Assembly: GCA_963580285.1 (NCBI GenBank)
Contig: OY757020.1
Coordinates: forward strand, 102,613,497-102,677,496
DNA length: 64,000 nucleotides
DNA from: Lucinisca nassula
Lineage: Eukaryota; Mollusca; Bivalvia; Lucinida; Lucinidae
Direction of reading: 5' to 3'
In this document: one piece after another, positions 11,959-21,540 of the stretch
How the letters are laid out: every line of letters begins with the position of its first letter
Numbering within the stretch: the first letter of the stretch is position 1
The notes under the pieces: generated by a model
The model's input: only the letters and a program-made list of their open reading frames with translations
The model's database searches: none
What the model was told of the DNA's origin: nothing
Program-made: the position numbers and the translations under genes

Positions 11959-12416
11959 GCATATCCTTATATGCTATAAAATAAAATAAGAAATGACATA
12001 TTCTGGTCGAACTGACTGTTGTCGAACAAGAGGCCGAACTGTACGAGGGGTGATGCCTCTTCAAATGGACAGCCATGAGTGGTGTTTCCAGCATACTTTA
12101 GGACACCTTTGCAATGGAGGCATATTACTTAACTGTAGGAATGAATTACATTTTTGTGGAATTTTTCGATGTGTAAACTTCGGCGAATCACTCAATTAAT
12201 GTTAATCAGCCACGAGCTTGATTTAATCACACAAAACACCTGCATCTCGCAAACCACAAGACTGACCTGTCAATCTTCTAGCCATGACCCTCTGATTGGC
12301 CAAGAGAGCAATACAGACGACTGTCCTCACTAGGTAATGCTTGAACAAGCCTGGTGGCGACGATTAACGGTAAACTTTTGATCTGAAAGCGGTAGCTAAA
12401 TTTGGAGATCAATTGG
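11959..12416. other. Unassigned intronic sequence
   Basis: No repeat seen elsewhere in the window and no convincing coding region. A 68-codon frame at 11993-12199 lacks splice sites or recognisable motifs and is not called. Confidence 0.5.
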
Positions 12417-12554
12417 CAGGGTGGCCACACACTCTGGAAAACAGGGAAAATGGAGAAAAAAAATCCCTGCAGGGAAAAATCAGGGAATTTGAAATTTTGC
12501 TGAAAATCTGGGAAAAATCAGGGAATTTAAAAAAATCTTATCTTTATCTTATCT

Positions 12555-13475
12555 GTGTACAAAGACCAAAACGGAACCATCAATACGGGACTATACACGA
12601 AGCCCACCGACGCCCACATGTACCTTCACTATACCTCATACCACCCTCAACATCAGAAAACGGGGATCCCGTACAGTCAAGCCATAAGGTTACGAAGAAT
12701 CTGCAGCACCACAGAACTATTCCAACAAGCCACCAACCAACTTTTGAACAATCTACTCCTAAGAGGCTATCCAAAACAAATGATCAAAACCGCGATACAA
12801 AGAGCAACCGACAGAGACAGACTCCAACTTCTACAGCCAGGAACCACACAAAAGAGACAGCCGAAAATCGTACCGTTTACAGTCATGTACAACCCACTTA
12901 ATCCCCCAATCAGCAAAATATGTCAGGGAAATAGACACATCCTTGCCTCCGCCCCAGACGCACAAGAATTATTGGACTATAAGTTTATGGTAGTCACAAA
13001 GAGAGCCAGAAACATCAAGCAACTACTGACCAAAACTGACGTGAATCCGCAACTGATCACACCAGGATCTGGCCCATGTAATACACAATGTGTCTCATGT
13101 AGATTCCTCAAGCCAACACGAACACTCACTGTTTCAGCAACACAAGATACAATTCCGATAAGGGGACGGTACAACTGCAAAACCAAAAGTGTCGTCTATG
13201 TAATAACCTGCACCAAGTGCGGACTTCAATACGTAGGTCAAACAGGCAACACATTCAACGAAAGGTTCAGGGCTCACCTGACCGACATTAGGCAGGAAAA
13301 CAAACTGAAACCAGTCTCACACCACTTCACGTCAAATGGACACAACGTCGACGACGTTACCGCTACCATAGTGACCCAGACTACCAACGATATTAACGTC
13401 AGGCTTCGCACTGAAGAAGTGTGGATTCACGTTTTCAAATCAAGACAGCCAACAGGACTAAATCTCAAACAATAA
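12555..13475 (+). CDS. Penelope-like protein, C-terminal part with GIY-YIG endonuclease
   Basis: The 306 codons are open without a stop although the element is truncated, so the loss of function is recent. The first Met is only the first in the truncated frame, not the true start. Residues 13-52 (LYTKPTDAHMYLHYTSYHP, then IPYSQAIRLRRICS) match the region just after the reverse transcriptase fingers and palm in Penelope proteins. Residues 174-182 form a Cys cluster (C-x3-C-x2-C), typical upstream of the endonuclease. The GIY-YIG fold starts at VVYVITC (213-219) with YVGQT (226-230), the Arg in NERFRAH (around 237-239), and the conserved end EEVWIHVF...PTGLN (287-303) with the catalytic Glu. 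The family nicks target DNA and primes reverse transcription. The stop is followed after 2 nt by the ATG of the next ORF. Confidence 0.9.
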   Translation: MYKDQNGTINTGLYTKPTDAHMYLHYTSYHPQHQKTGIPYSQAIRLRRICSTTELFQQATNQLLNNLLLRGYPKQMIKTAIQRATDRDRLQLLQPGTTQKRQPKIVPFTVMYNPLNPPISKICQGNRHILASAPDAQELLDYKFMVVTKRARNIKQLLTKTDVNPQLITPGSGPCNTQCVSCRFLKPTRTLTVSATQDTIPIRGRYNCKTKSVVYVITCTKCGLQYVGQTGNTFNERFRAHLTDIRQENKLKPVSHHFTSNGHNVDDVTATIVTQTTNDINVRLRTEEVWIHVFKSRQPTGLNLKQ

Positions 13476-13477
13476 CT

Positions 13478-14065
13478 ATGCCGTTCTGCGACGAGTGTCA
13501 ACGACAATTCGCATCGAATACAACACTAAAACGACATATCAACTCTTTCCATAAAAGCCATAAGACAGCCTACCAATGCTGGCACTGCCATAACACCTAT
13601 TCCAGAAGAGAGACCGTCCTAAAGCATTCCCGAAAAGAGCACAATGACTCCGAAGGAAAATTCGTGATAATGGAAACCACTAACAAGAAGTACAGACCAA
13701 ACATTTTCAAACCGGATCCTTGGGTACCGCCACCTGAAGCAAGGACCAAAAGCAACGGCACAACGTACCAGATACGAGTAGGGCAGCCACTAAAACCTAA
13801 ACCTACAATGGATTCTCTACTCAAAACTTACCAACAGATCACTTGGGAACTACAATACGGACATAAGATTTGGGCCCCAAGAAGTACCTCCGACATAGAC
13901 GAGCACTACAAGACCAAGGTCACCACAGAGATGTTAGCTGATGACTTGGAATTATCGTCGTCTGAGACTTCCGTCGCTTCCAGTGACACTGATTGCCAGG
14001 ACGAGAACCAGAACGAAGAAACCACGATGAGAGTACAGGTGTATAACGCCTTCAAGAGACCATAA
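13478..14065 (+). CDS. Element-encoded two-finger C2H2 protein
   Basis: A 195-residue ORF that starts 2 nt after the endonuclease ORF stops (TAA-CT-ATG). The frame is also open upstream to an in-frame ATG at 13421 that overlaps the end of the endonuclease ORF. I prefer 13478 because the finger begins at its fourth residue. Finger 1 is C4, C7, H20, H25 and finger 2 is C34, C37, H50, H55 (C-x2-C-x12-H-x4-H). A Pro-rich stretch (WVPPPEA) and an acidic Ser-rich C-terminus follow. The intact frame and its position inside the target duplication show that it belongs to the Penelope-like element and not to the host gene. The likely role is nucleic-acid binding, perhaps target or RNA choice; this is inferred. 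Confidence 0.8.
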   Translation: MPFCDECQRQFASNTTLKRHINSFHKSHKTAYQCWHCHNTYSRRETVLKHSRKEHNDSEGKFVIMETTNKKYRPNIFKPDPWVPPPEARTKSNGTTYQIRVGQPLKPKPTMDSLLKTYQQITWELQYGHKIWAPRSTSDIDEHYKTKVTTEMLADDLELSSSETSVASSDTDCQDENQNEETTMRVQVYNAFKRP

Positions 14066-14268
14066 ACAAAGAACATTACTCTATTCTATTCTATGTCATT
14101 TTTAAATAAGCTAATTCTTGTAATTTGTGTGTAAACATTCTGTATCTATGTCTCTACTTCCCTATAACAACTACTGAAATCTATTTTTAACTCGGAAACA
14201 ATAAGATCACGTGACTCAACACAACCGTTTTTCCATACTTCAGGGACCAAAATCAGACAAAATACCAT

Positions 14269-14313
14269 CTTGAAAAAGGTGCATATAGCACCGAAATGCG
14301 TCGATCAAATAAA
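14269..14313 (+). ncRNA. Hammerhead-derived hairpin at the Penelope-like element 3' end (degenerate)
   Basis: CTTGAAAAA, then stem GGTGC-ATATA-GCACC (14278-14292), then GAAA (14293-14296), TGCGTC and AATAAA. Penelope-like elements are known to carry hammerhead ribozymes, where CTGANGA, a stem-loop and GAAA follow each other. Stem II and GAAA are visible, but the CTGANGA core is not intact, so self-cleavage is unlikely. Confidence 0.45.
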
Positions 14314-14384
14314 CAAAAAGTCAAAATATACCATTGTTGGTTGTTTGTTCTGTTGTCTAAACCACGTTTTGAAATCTTATCTTT

Positions 14385-15045
14385 GTAAGGTAAAAAAATT
14401 CGAATTTTATAGCTGTTCAGATGTGGCTACTGGTTGTTTCTTTCTGCCATATGCTTAAAATACCTGCAGATCTAATCTTTAATGCTTAAAGGTGGAGTAC
14501 TTGTTAGGTGGAGTACTTGTTTGCTATATATTCTATTTTTTTTTCTTTTTTCTCATTCCGAAGTGGACATTTTATTGCAAACCCAATGTCTGTCATTAAA
14601 TTTTGATGCAAAAATATACATCATTGCAGTTAGAAACCAAAGCGGAATTGAGCAACCTTTGCCACAGAGCTCAAGTTGAAGTGTGTATGTATACACCAAA
14701 ATCATATTCTTAAGAATGTATCAAGAATAACACAATGACTATAACAAGGGATATAATTATGGTTTTAACATACCATTATGGCTATATGTAGTACTGTGTA
14801 CATACATTTATACTGGGTTTCACAAAAAACTGAGGTCATAATATTAGGTTCATGTTTCAATTGGGATCATTTGCAGCTGGGAAATTCACATATACTTAGT
14901 ATAATACCTGGATCAGGGCATTCGCTTTATCCAGTTCTTGCCTCAGGGTCCAGCTTCTGGAAGGGACTAAGGGTCTTAGACCGTCTACCATGTAACCAAA
15001 AAACAAAACAAAAACAAAAGAAAAAGAACAAAAAACCTCTACTGT
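14385..15045. other. Interior of the 12417-16924 transposon
   Basis: AT-rich sequence with short frames only and no recognisable domain or family. Possibly a remnant of transposon body. Confidence 0.5.
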
Positions 15046-15975
15046 TTTTAGCTCACCTGCCATGTAATGACGAGGTGAGCTTTTGGGATCACTTTTTGGC
15101 CGTCATGCGTGCCTCTGTCCGTCCGTAAACAATTTCTTCAAACAACATCTCCTAAACCACTGATCGGGTTTTGACCAAACTAAACAGGAATGATCCTTAG
15201 GTGATCCTCTTTAAAAGTTGTTAAAATGGTTCTGGTCCATTGCACATCAAGGTCATGGGAGCCAAAAATAGATTTTTTTAATGAAAACTTAAAAAATCTT
15301 CTCTGAAAGCGCAAGGCCCAGGCCTTCGATATTTGGTGTGTCGCTTCATCTATTGGACCTCTACCAAGATTGTTCAAATTATAGTCCTTGGGCCAAAAAT
15401 GTCCCCGTCCCGGGGCCCTTTGGTTTTACATAGACTTATATAGGGAAAAGCTTTAAAAATCTTCTTGTCTGAAACCAGAAGTCACAGGTGTATGATATTT
15501 GGTATGAAGCTGGGGCTTTAGGTTTTACATTGACTTTTATGGGGAAAATCTTTAAAAATCTTCTTGTCTGAAACCAGAAGGCTCAGTTCCTTGATATTTG
15601 GTATGAAGCTTTGTCTAGTGTACCTAGACCAAGATTGTTCAAATTATAGCCCCAGGGCTGAAAATGACCCTGCCCTGGGGCCCACAGGTTTTGTTTAGAC
15701 TTATAGACAGTCTCTGATGGGAGCTGTGGGTTGATTGTATCGATTCCTGATCATTGCCTCCACTTCTTTTTTTATATAAGGAAAACCTTTAAAAATCTTC
15801 TTGTTGGAAAACAGAAGGCTCCGGTCTTTGATATTTGGTATGAAGCTTCACCTTTTAGACCTCCCTCAAGATAATCCAAATTATAGTCCTGGGGTCAATT
15901 ATGGCCCTCGAGGCCCACTTGTTACACAATGGATCAGAGGAGCGATCCAGGGCCATCATGGCCCTCTTGTAATAA
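15046..15975 (+). mobile_element. 166-bp-core hairpin-headed element
   Basis: Starts AGCTCACCTGCCATGTAATG and AGGTGAGCTTTTGGGATCAC, then GTCCGTCCG. Three to four diverged 166-bp monomers follow. It ends GAGCGATCCAGGG-CCATCATGG-CCCTCTTGT. A 65-bp piece shared with 24623-24690 and 49472-49535 (CTCTGATGGGAGCTGTGGG) is embedded at 15707-15775. Confidence 0.8.
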
Positions 15976-16250
15976 ATTAGAGGTGAAGGTGTGGCTACAA
16001 GGGGAGGTTGGAGGCCATATATTTTTACCAGTTTTGATGTTGACTACCATGAATTTAAATTAGCACATGTCGTAAGTGCAAAATGGCAACTTTTCAGGAG
16101 AGACAAAAAACTGTTTTATTAAAGAATGGCATAGAAAACCATACTATAAGCTGGTTTCTTAACTTCATGGGGATTTCTTTCATTTGTGTGTGATGTTTAT
16201 TGTTGAATAAATGACATTTGAAAAGAAATATTTAGCATTTAAGGGTTGAT

Positions 16251-16699
16251 ACACCATTTCTGCACCAAGAGTTTTTGGTGCAAAAACGGTGTAAGTGCAT
16301 CCAGCGCTAAAATGGTGTAAATGTACAAACCTTATTTCTTTGCCTATTACATGGTAAAGCAGTAAATTAAAGACACTTGGTAGGTAATAGGTCACATTTT
16401 ATACATTCTGCATGGTACTTACATGCTTATTCTGAAATATCAAGCAGCAGGATTCAATATTTTTGAGGTATTAAAAAACTTTGCGTAAAAATGGGGTAAG
16501 TGCACTTACACTGTTTTTGCGCCAACTGTTTTTTTTTAAAAGTCAGAGCAAAAATGGTGTAACTTACAAAAAAAATTTAAAAAATGATTGAGGCAGAATC
16601 CAGCTGTAGAACTTATTAACAAGTGTGTCAAGTCCTAAGGCACCCATTTATGCAAAAAACTATTTTGGCCAAAATGTCAGTTACACTGTTTTTGCACTC
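16251..16699. repeat. Cluster of GCAAAAA-TGGTGTAA motifs in both orientations
   Basis: A roughly 20-bp motif of the form TGCAAAAACGGTGTAAGTGC recurs with small changes: forward at about 16278, 16306, 16482 and 16546, inverted at about 16251, 16501 and 16678. The copies at 16482-16522 abut head to head and form a hairpin. The cluster lies near the right end of the 12417-16924 transposon and may be a subterminal transposase-binding array; that role is inferred. Confidence 0.6.
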
Positions 16700-16984
16700 A
16701 GCAGACAATGTACATCATATTTTAGATAAATTTTCATTTAATTAAGAATATTGTGACAGCATTGTGTATAAACATGTCACTTGACAGCATTTGAATCAGT
16801 ATATGTCTTCTAAAAGTAGGGGTCATTGCGATAATATCAAGGTTTTTAATCAGGGAAAATCAAATCAGGGAAAAGTCAGGGAAAAATAAGGGAATTTGAT
16901 TGCTAAAAATGTGTGGCCACCCTGATTGGACAGTTTGTAAGTGATTCACCAGAGTTAACACATTGATAAAATCCACAAAAATGA

Positions 16985-17280
16985 TAATTCATTCCTTATA
17001 ATTTCCAGTTTTGTCATCTAAATGTTGAAATTTAAATGTAATAATGTCATGTAGTAAATGTGATAATCCACTTGTGGACTAAATATGCAAATTAGTTACA
17101 TACGCCCCGTAACGTTACATGTAAAGCGTCCTTAACTACATAGCGTTTTCTTATGATGGCATATTGACATTTTTATAAAACAGTCGTGAATAAAATGCGT
17201 TTTAAATGACATAGGTTGTGGGTACTCAATAGAACTGCCTCAATGAGGTGGTTCTAATTAGCACCCACAACCTATGTTTG
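16985..17280. repeat. Dispersed repeat FB2 copy 1 with terminal hairpin
   Basis: Shares AATATGCAAATTAGTTA and CCCCGTAACGTTA-type sequence with 30925-31090. It ends in a hairpin with perfect 15-bp arms ACATAGGTTGTGGGT (17210-17224) and ACCCACAACCTATGT (17263-17277). An inner arm pair sits around CCTCAATGAGG. Confidence 0.65.
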
Positions 17281-17415
17281 GAGTTAAAACAAGGAAAATA
17301 TCAAACATTTTCTTCAGAAAAATAACCATTGTATAGACATGAAAAGATGCACTATGTCACTAAGTCACATGGGTGTGTTAATGTGATTTAGCATAATGTT
17401 GACTTACTACTTCTG

Positions 17416-17628
17416 TTAACCCTTGACCTGCTGAATATTTATATATGCCACACCCACTACTGATTATCAACCAATCAGATTACTGGATACAAATTATTGC
17501 AACAAATTCTTGAGCTGAATTACAAACAATGAAGATCCTGACCAGATCACTTCTTCAGAAGCCATCTGATCTAGATCTTCATTGTTTGGAAGATAAGACA
17601 TATCCGGGCTCAGCAGGACAAGGGTTAG
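17416..17628. mobile_element. TTAA-1 MITE (copy b)
   Basis: Starts TTAACCCTTGACCTGCTGA and ends TCAGCAGGACAAGGGTTAG (one end base changed). The internal hairpin apex is CTTCTTCAGAAG. Confidence 0.85.
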
Positions 17629-17761
17629 CTCTTAAAAGCTAGACCCTACAGCAAAAAATCTTAAAACTTTAGACACATTGAGGACTGGCTGTAATTCTCC
17701 TAAAATTTTAACAAATTTGTTTCACAATCCAGCAAGGAGTCAAAAAAAGTGCAGATGAAAT

Positions 17762-17835
17762 GGCAAACAGTGTAGACCCTGATCAAACTGTTCCTTCAGG
17801 AGCAGTCTGATCTTGATCTACACTGTTTGTTTGGC
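17762..17835. repeat. Solitary hairpin cassette
   Basis: Arms GCAAACAGTGTAGACCCTGA and GATCTACACTGTTTG face each other around a palindromic apex CTTCAGGAG. It is the same cassette found inside TTAA-1 and TTAA-2 MITEs, here without recognisable TTAA ends. Confidence 0.7.
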
Positions 17836-17896
17836 ATGTATTTCCCAATACTGAGGATCAATACAGTACATATGATGCAAATGTTGTTCTTATTTG

Positions 17897-18190
17897 TTTT
17901 GTTTGATTGAGGTTTAACGTCCCCGTCAACACTGTATAGGTCATTTTGGAGACGTCCCTTCCAACTTTGTGGGACTTTTGCCCGACATTGAGATGAAATG
18001 ACATCTCGGTCCCCCCAGCTACCCAATGAAACTAATAGGGTTTATAAGCATGGACTGTCCGACTCGCACCGTTTTACCTGGTCAGGCTTAGATCCTCTTG
18101 CGTACTTGCGTGTGGGTTGTTTTCAGCTCTGCGTAGAAGCATCATGCAGCCCATCTATTTCTTTAAGCCTTGATGGGCGTAGGCCACAAA
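17897..18190 (-). repeat. ~300-bp SINE-like repeat, family D
   Basis: Near full-length copy: GATTGAGGTTTAACGTCCCC at one end and CTTTAAGCCTTGATGGGCG at the other. Confidence 0.75.
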
Positions 18191-18399
18191 TGTTGTTCTT
18201 AATGCCTTTCAGCTAAATTTTCCAATTTTGGAAAGTACCAACTGAAGTCGTCAGGTACAAGTAACAGACAGGGTAGAATTGACAGCATAAGAAATGGAAG
18301 ACTGAAGAAGTTATATGAAGAAAGTAAGAGCTTTTGGAATTAACCCATATAATGTTGATCATGACAATTGCCATCTGCCGGTTTCCTAAAAAGTCTTTT

Positions 18400-18473
18400 T
18401 TGCAAACAGTGTAAGCCAAGATCAGACTGCTCCTCTAGGAGCAGTCTGATCAGGGCCCACACTGTTTGCCTGT
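18400..18473. repeat. Solitary hairpin cassette
   Basis: Arms TGCAAACAGTGTAAGCC and CACTGTTTGCC around a palindromic apex CTCCTCTAGGAG. Intronic sequence on both sides (18191-18399 and 18474-18701) has nothing else I recognise. Confidence 0.7.
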
Positions 18474-18922
18474 TTGCAAAAATATATTTTTAAAAAGTCT
18501 GCAAAAAGATTCAGCTGACGACAGAAACAGACATTTTCAGTTGTAGTTTTTCTCAGCGTTTTAAGGGTTAAAACAAAATGGACTTTCAGGGTGCTAGGCT
18601 CAAGGTCAATGTCAATTTTGGGTTGTTGGGATCAAGGTCAAGGTTCTTGTGGCTATTTTTAGAAAAAACTTTGTCTTCACTCTAGCCCCTTCATTTATTG
18701 ATTTTGTTTGTTTGTTTGTATTGGAGTTTAACGGCCCAGTAAACACTATTTAGGTCATTTTTGAGCCGGTCAGTTTACCTATCCACACTTTCCTGTGCAG
18801 GCTTATATGTAAGCGGTTAACCCTTTCCCACTCAGATACGTGTTTTTACGTGTCTGCACCCCCCCCCACCATTTTAAGCCCCAGAAGCACCTAAAATCTG
18901 CATTTCTACCCCTGGATAGTTA

Positions 18923-20570
18923 TTATCCCCCGCCGAAGGCGGAGGGATATAGTTTTGGCGTTGTCCGTCCGTCCGTCCTTCCGCACCAACGAAACGACAT
19001 TTAGGGGGCAAACAATTTGGACAGTTTGACACTTAAGTATATATTCGTGAGTCCAAATGCGGTTTATTCCGTTATTTGGGTACTTAAGTGGCAAAAATTC
19101 GCTCTTAGGTGGCTTGCCGCTTAAGAGAATTTGTCGCTTAAGTAGTCAATATGCCGACGCCTAGCCACTTAAGTATCCGTTCGTGAGAACGTCCGTCCTT
19201 CCGTCCATCCGTCCTTCCGTCCGTCCGTCACACTTTTTTGTCCGGAACCGTTTCTCAGCAACTATTGCATGGAATTAAATGAAACTTAAAATAAATATGT
19301 ATTATTATGCTGTGGTGATGCACGCGCAATTTTTTTTCGGATTGACTTTTTACATCCAGAGTTATGGCCCCTTGAATGATTGAAATTCTGGATTTTTGTC
19401 GTCTCACTTTGTCCGGAACCGTTTCTCAGCAACTATTGCATGGAATTAAATGAAAATTGAAATAAATATGTATTATTATGCTGCAGTGATGCACGCGCAA
19501 TTTTTTTTCTGATTGACTTTTTACATCCAGAGTTATGGCCCCTTAAATGATTGAAATTCTGGATTTTTTCGTCATCTCACTTTGTCCTGAACTGTTTCTC
19601 AGCAACTATTGCATGGAATTAAATGAAACGTGAAATAAATATGTATTATTATGCTGCGGTGATGTACGCGCAATTTTTTTCTGGGTTGACTTTTTACATC
19701 CAGAGTTATGGCCCCTTAAATGATCGAAATTCTGGATTTTTCGTCGTCTCACTTTGTCCGGAACCGTTTCTCAGCAACTATTGCATGGAATTAAATGAAA
19801 CTTGAAATAAATATGTATTATTATGCTGTGGTGATGCACGCGCATTTTTTTTCCGGATTTACTTTTTACATCTAGAGTTATGGCCCCTTAAATGATTGTA
19901 ATCCTGGATTTTTCGTCGTCTCACTTTTTTGTCGGGAACTGTTTCTCAGCAACTATTGCATGGAATTATATGAAACTTGAAATAAATATGTATTATTATG
20001 CTGTGGTGATGCACGCACAAATTTTTTTCGGATTGACTTTTTACACCCAGAGTTATGGCCCCTTAAATGATTAAAATTCTGGATTTTTCGTCGTCTCACT
20101 TTGTCTAGAACCGCTTCTCAGCAACTATTGCATGGAATAAAATGAAACTTGAAATAAATATGTATTATTATGCTGCCGTGATGCACGCGCAATTTTTTTT
20201 TCCGATTTACCTGGATTGACTTTTTTATCCAGAGTTATTTCCCCTTAAATGATTGAAATTGAGGAATTTTGTCTAGTCGGTGATTATATCGGGGTTTTTT
20301 AATATTCGCAAATTTTATTTTGGTATCCTTGAAACCACATAACAGGTAAATAAACCTCAACTTTGACAGACAAGTTAATCTCTACTGATAATTAGGTCAG
20401 TAGGTCAGGGTACAGCCTCTCATCCAGGGAGTAAATGTTCAGCGGGGCCCTTCCTCATTGTCTCTAGTTTGCTTCTTAGAACCATCCTCAATTTTGGCCA
20501 GATATATTTTCTTGCCATTCTACACGAAAAACCCATTCGGCGGGGGATATCAATTCAACGAATTTGCTTG
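18923..20570 (+). mobile_element. Element E, copy 1 (172-bp core)
   Basis: The 5' head is TTATCCCCCGCCGAAGGCGG, a hairpin, followed by GTCCGTCCG microsatellite. Monomers with TTTCTCAGCAACTATTGCAT and CATCCAGAGTTATGGCCCC follow at a 171-173 bp period (19361, 19532, 19705, 19877). The 3' end is TTCGGCGGGGGATATC...AATTTGCTTG, partly inverse to the head. It is nearly identical to 53492-54912, apart from an extra ~215-bp piece near 18978-19192. Confidence 0.85.
18978..19192. mobile_element. Small insertion in E1 built on CTTAAG motifs
   Basis: Absent from E copy 2. Contains CACTTAAGTATATATTCGTG near its left end and CACTTAAGTATCCGTTCGTG near its right end, plus GCTTAAG three times between. Family unknown. 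Confidence 0.6.
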
Positions 20571-21290
20571 TGTTTGCTTTAGGATTCGTTGGGCAAAAAA
20601 GTGACCTGTTCTTTCGCGCGCCTCCCCCTAAAAATATTCTAGGGGGGTTGAAGGGGGGCGACGCCCCCCTCACATCCCGAAAAATTTTGGGGTGTATGGC
20701 CCAACCGGCTGCTAAAATTTATATCTGAGGGTGTCTGGGGTCAAAAGTGCCTGAAAATTGATGCTGATCAAACATGCTGCAAACTGTGAAAATAGCCAGT
20801 GCCAAACACCTTAATTGTTGCCTTGACAGCTATGTGAAGATTAAAATGTGGTCAAAAATTCATGTGAAAACACACTTTTTGCCAACTTTGAGATGCCCCC
20901 TCTTTACCATGACAACAATGATCAAGTCATGAAAGGTTGCATTTGAAAGGCTACTGCCCAATGAAAATTCATACTGGGTTTGGTGTAAAACAGACCATCC
21001 ATTATGAAACAATGGCTAGTTGAAGTTGCTGTCAGGTGCAACACTGTGAAAATCAGCGAAATTCATAAAATCCCTGAGTGGTAAAGGGTTAACTAGTACA
21101 GTGCACATTCTTTCTTCAGAAACTGACAACTGATCTTCTTGAATCAGCGGAAGGGAGAGAATGACCGTAGAAATGATTTCATGATCAATCTCCACGAAAG
21201 AATTTTGCCGACCCTGGCAGGAATGGAACCCACATCCTTCTGATCATCAGTCAAACGTGCACCTGACTGAACTACCGAGGCCGGCCTACA

Positions 21291-21540
21291 TTTATTGATG
21301 GATTTTAATAGAACCACCTTAATATATTACCTTCCATTTCATTTGTACAGTGTGGATGAGATGAGAGATCCGGGGCCATAATGATCTCCCTGTTTTATTT
21401 TGTGTTTTTTTTTTGTTTTTTTTTTTTTAAGAACACACTTTCAGCTACATTTTTTCAAATAATTTTTAGTCTTTCATGTAAAAGAAGGTTCTACTTGAAT
21501 GCCACTGAATATCATAGATTGACTAGCTGAAGATATTCAA
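21291..21540. repeat. 3' end fragment of a hairpin-headed element and T-rich spacer
   Basis: GATCCGGGGCCATAATGATC-TCCCTG at 21370 is a decayed form of the GGGCCATCATGGCCC end of other elements. T runs follow. Confidence 0.45.

Larger units (their letters stand above)
12546..14371 (+). mobile_element. 5'-truncated Penelope-like element
   Basis: Flanked by the exact 13-bp repeat AAATCTTATCTTT (12533-12545 and 14372-14384), which defines a 1826-bp insertion. It contains the distal part of a Penelope-type protein with a GIY-YIG endonuclease, a second zinc-finger ORF, and a 3' region with a hammerhead-derived hairpin and AATAAA at 14308. The reverse transcriptase core is missing because of 5' truncation. 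Confidence 0.85.
12417..16924. mobile_element. 4.5-kb DNA transposon with 15-bp TIRs and 5-bp duplication
   Basis: The ends are CAGGGTGGCCACACA (12417-12431) and its exact inverse (16910-16924). The flanking 5-bp repeat is ATTGG (12412-12416 and 16925-16929). Both ends carry several CAGGGAA subterminal motifs in the same orientation. The interior was hit by the Penelope-like element and by a 166-core element (15046-15975). No transposase is recognised. The CAGGG start would fit hAT, but the 5-bp duplication does not, so the superfamily is open. Confidence 0.75.
18817..21092. mobile_element. TTAA-3 element (2.3 kb) inserted in a SINE
   Basis: TTAA duplicated at 18817-18820 and 21089-21092, with inverted termini CCCTTTCCCACTCAG and CTGAGTGGTAAAGGG. 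It is interrupted by element E1 (18923-20570). The remaining interior (20571-21088) is non-repetitive, without a transposase domain. piggyBac-like by its ends. Confidence 0.8.
18702..21290 (-). repeat. tRNA-derived SINE, family B, split by a TTAA element
   Basis: Two halves (18702-18820 and 21089-21290) join across one TTAA into a SINE like that at 38083. Read on the minus strand it starts GCCTCGGTAGTTCAGTCAGG (box A-like), has GGGTTCCATTCC (box B-like), and ends in GTTAAACTCCAATACAAAC and a TTTG-type tail. The intervening 2.3 kb is a separate transposon. Confidence 0.85.

Noticed and set aside
12413..12901. 162-codon frame across the Penelope-like insertion border
   Set aside because: It spans the target duplication and is an out-of-frame reading of the element; no family motifs.
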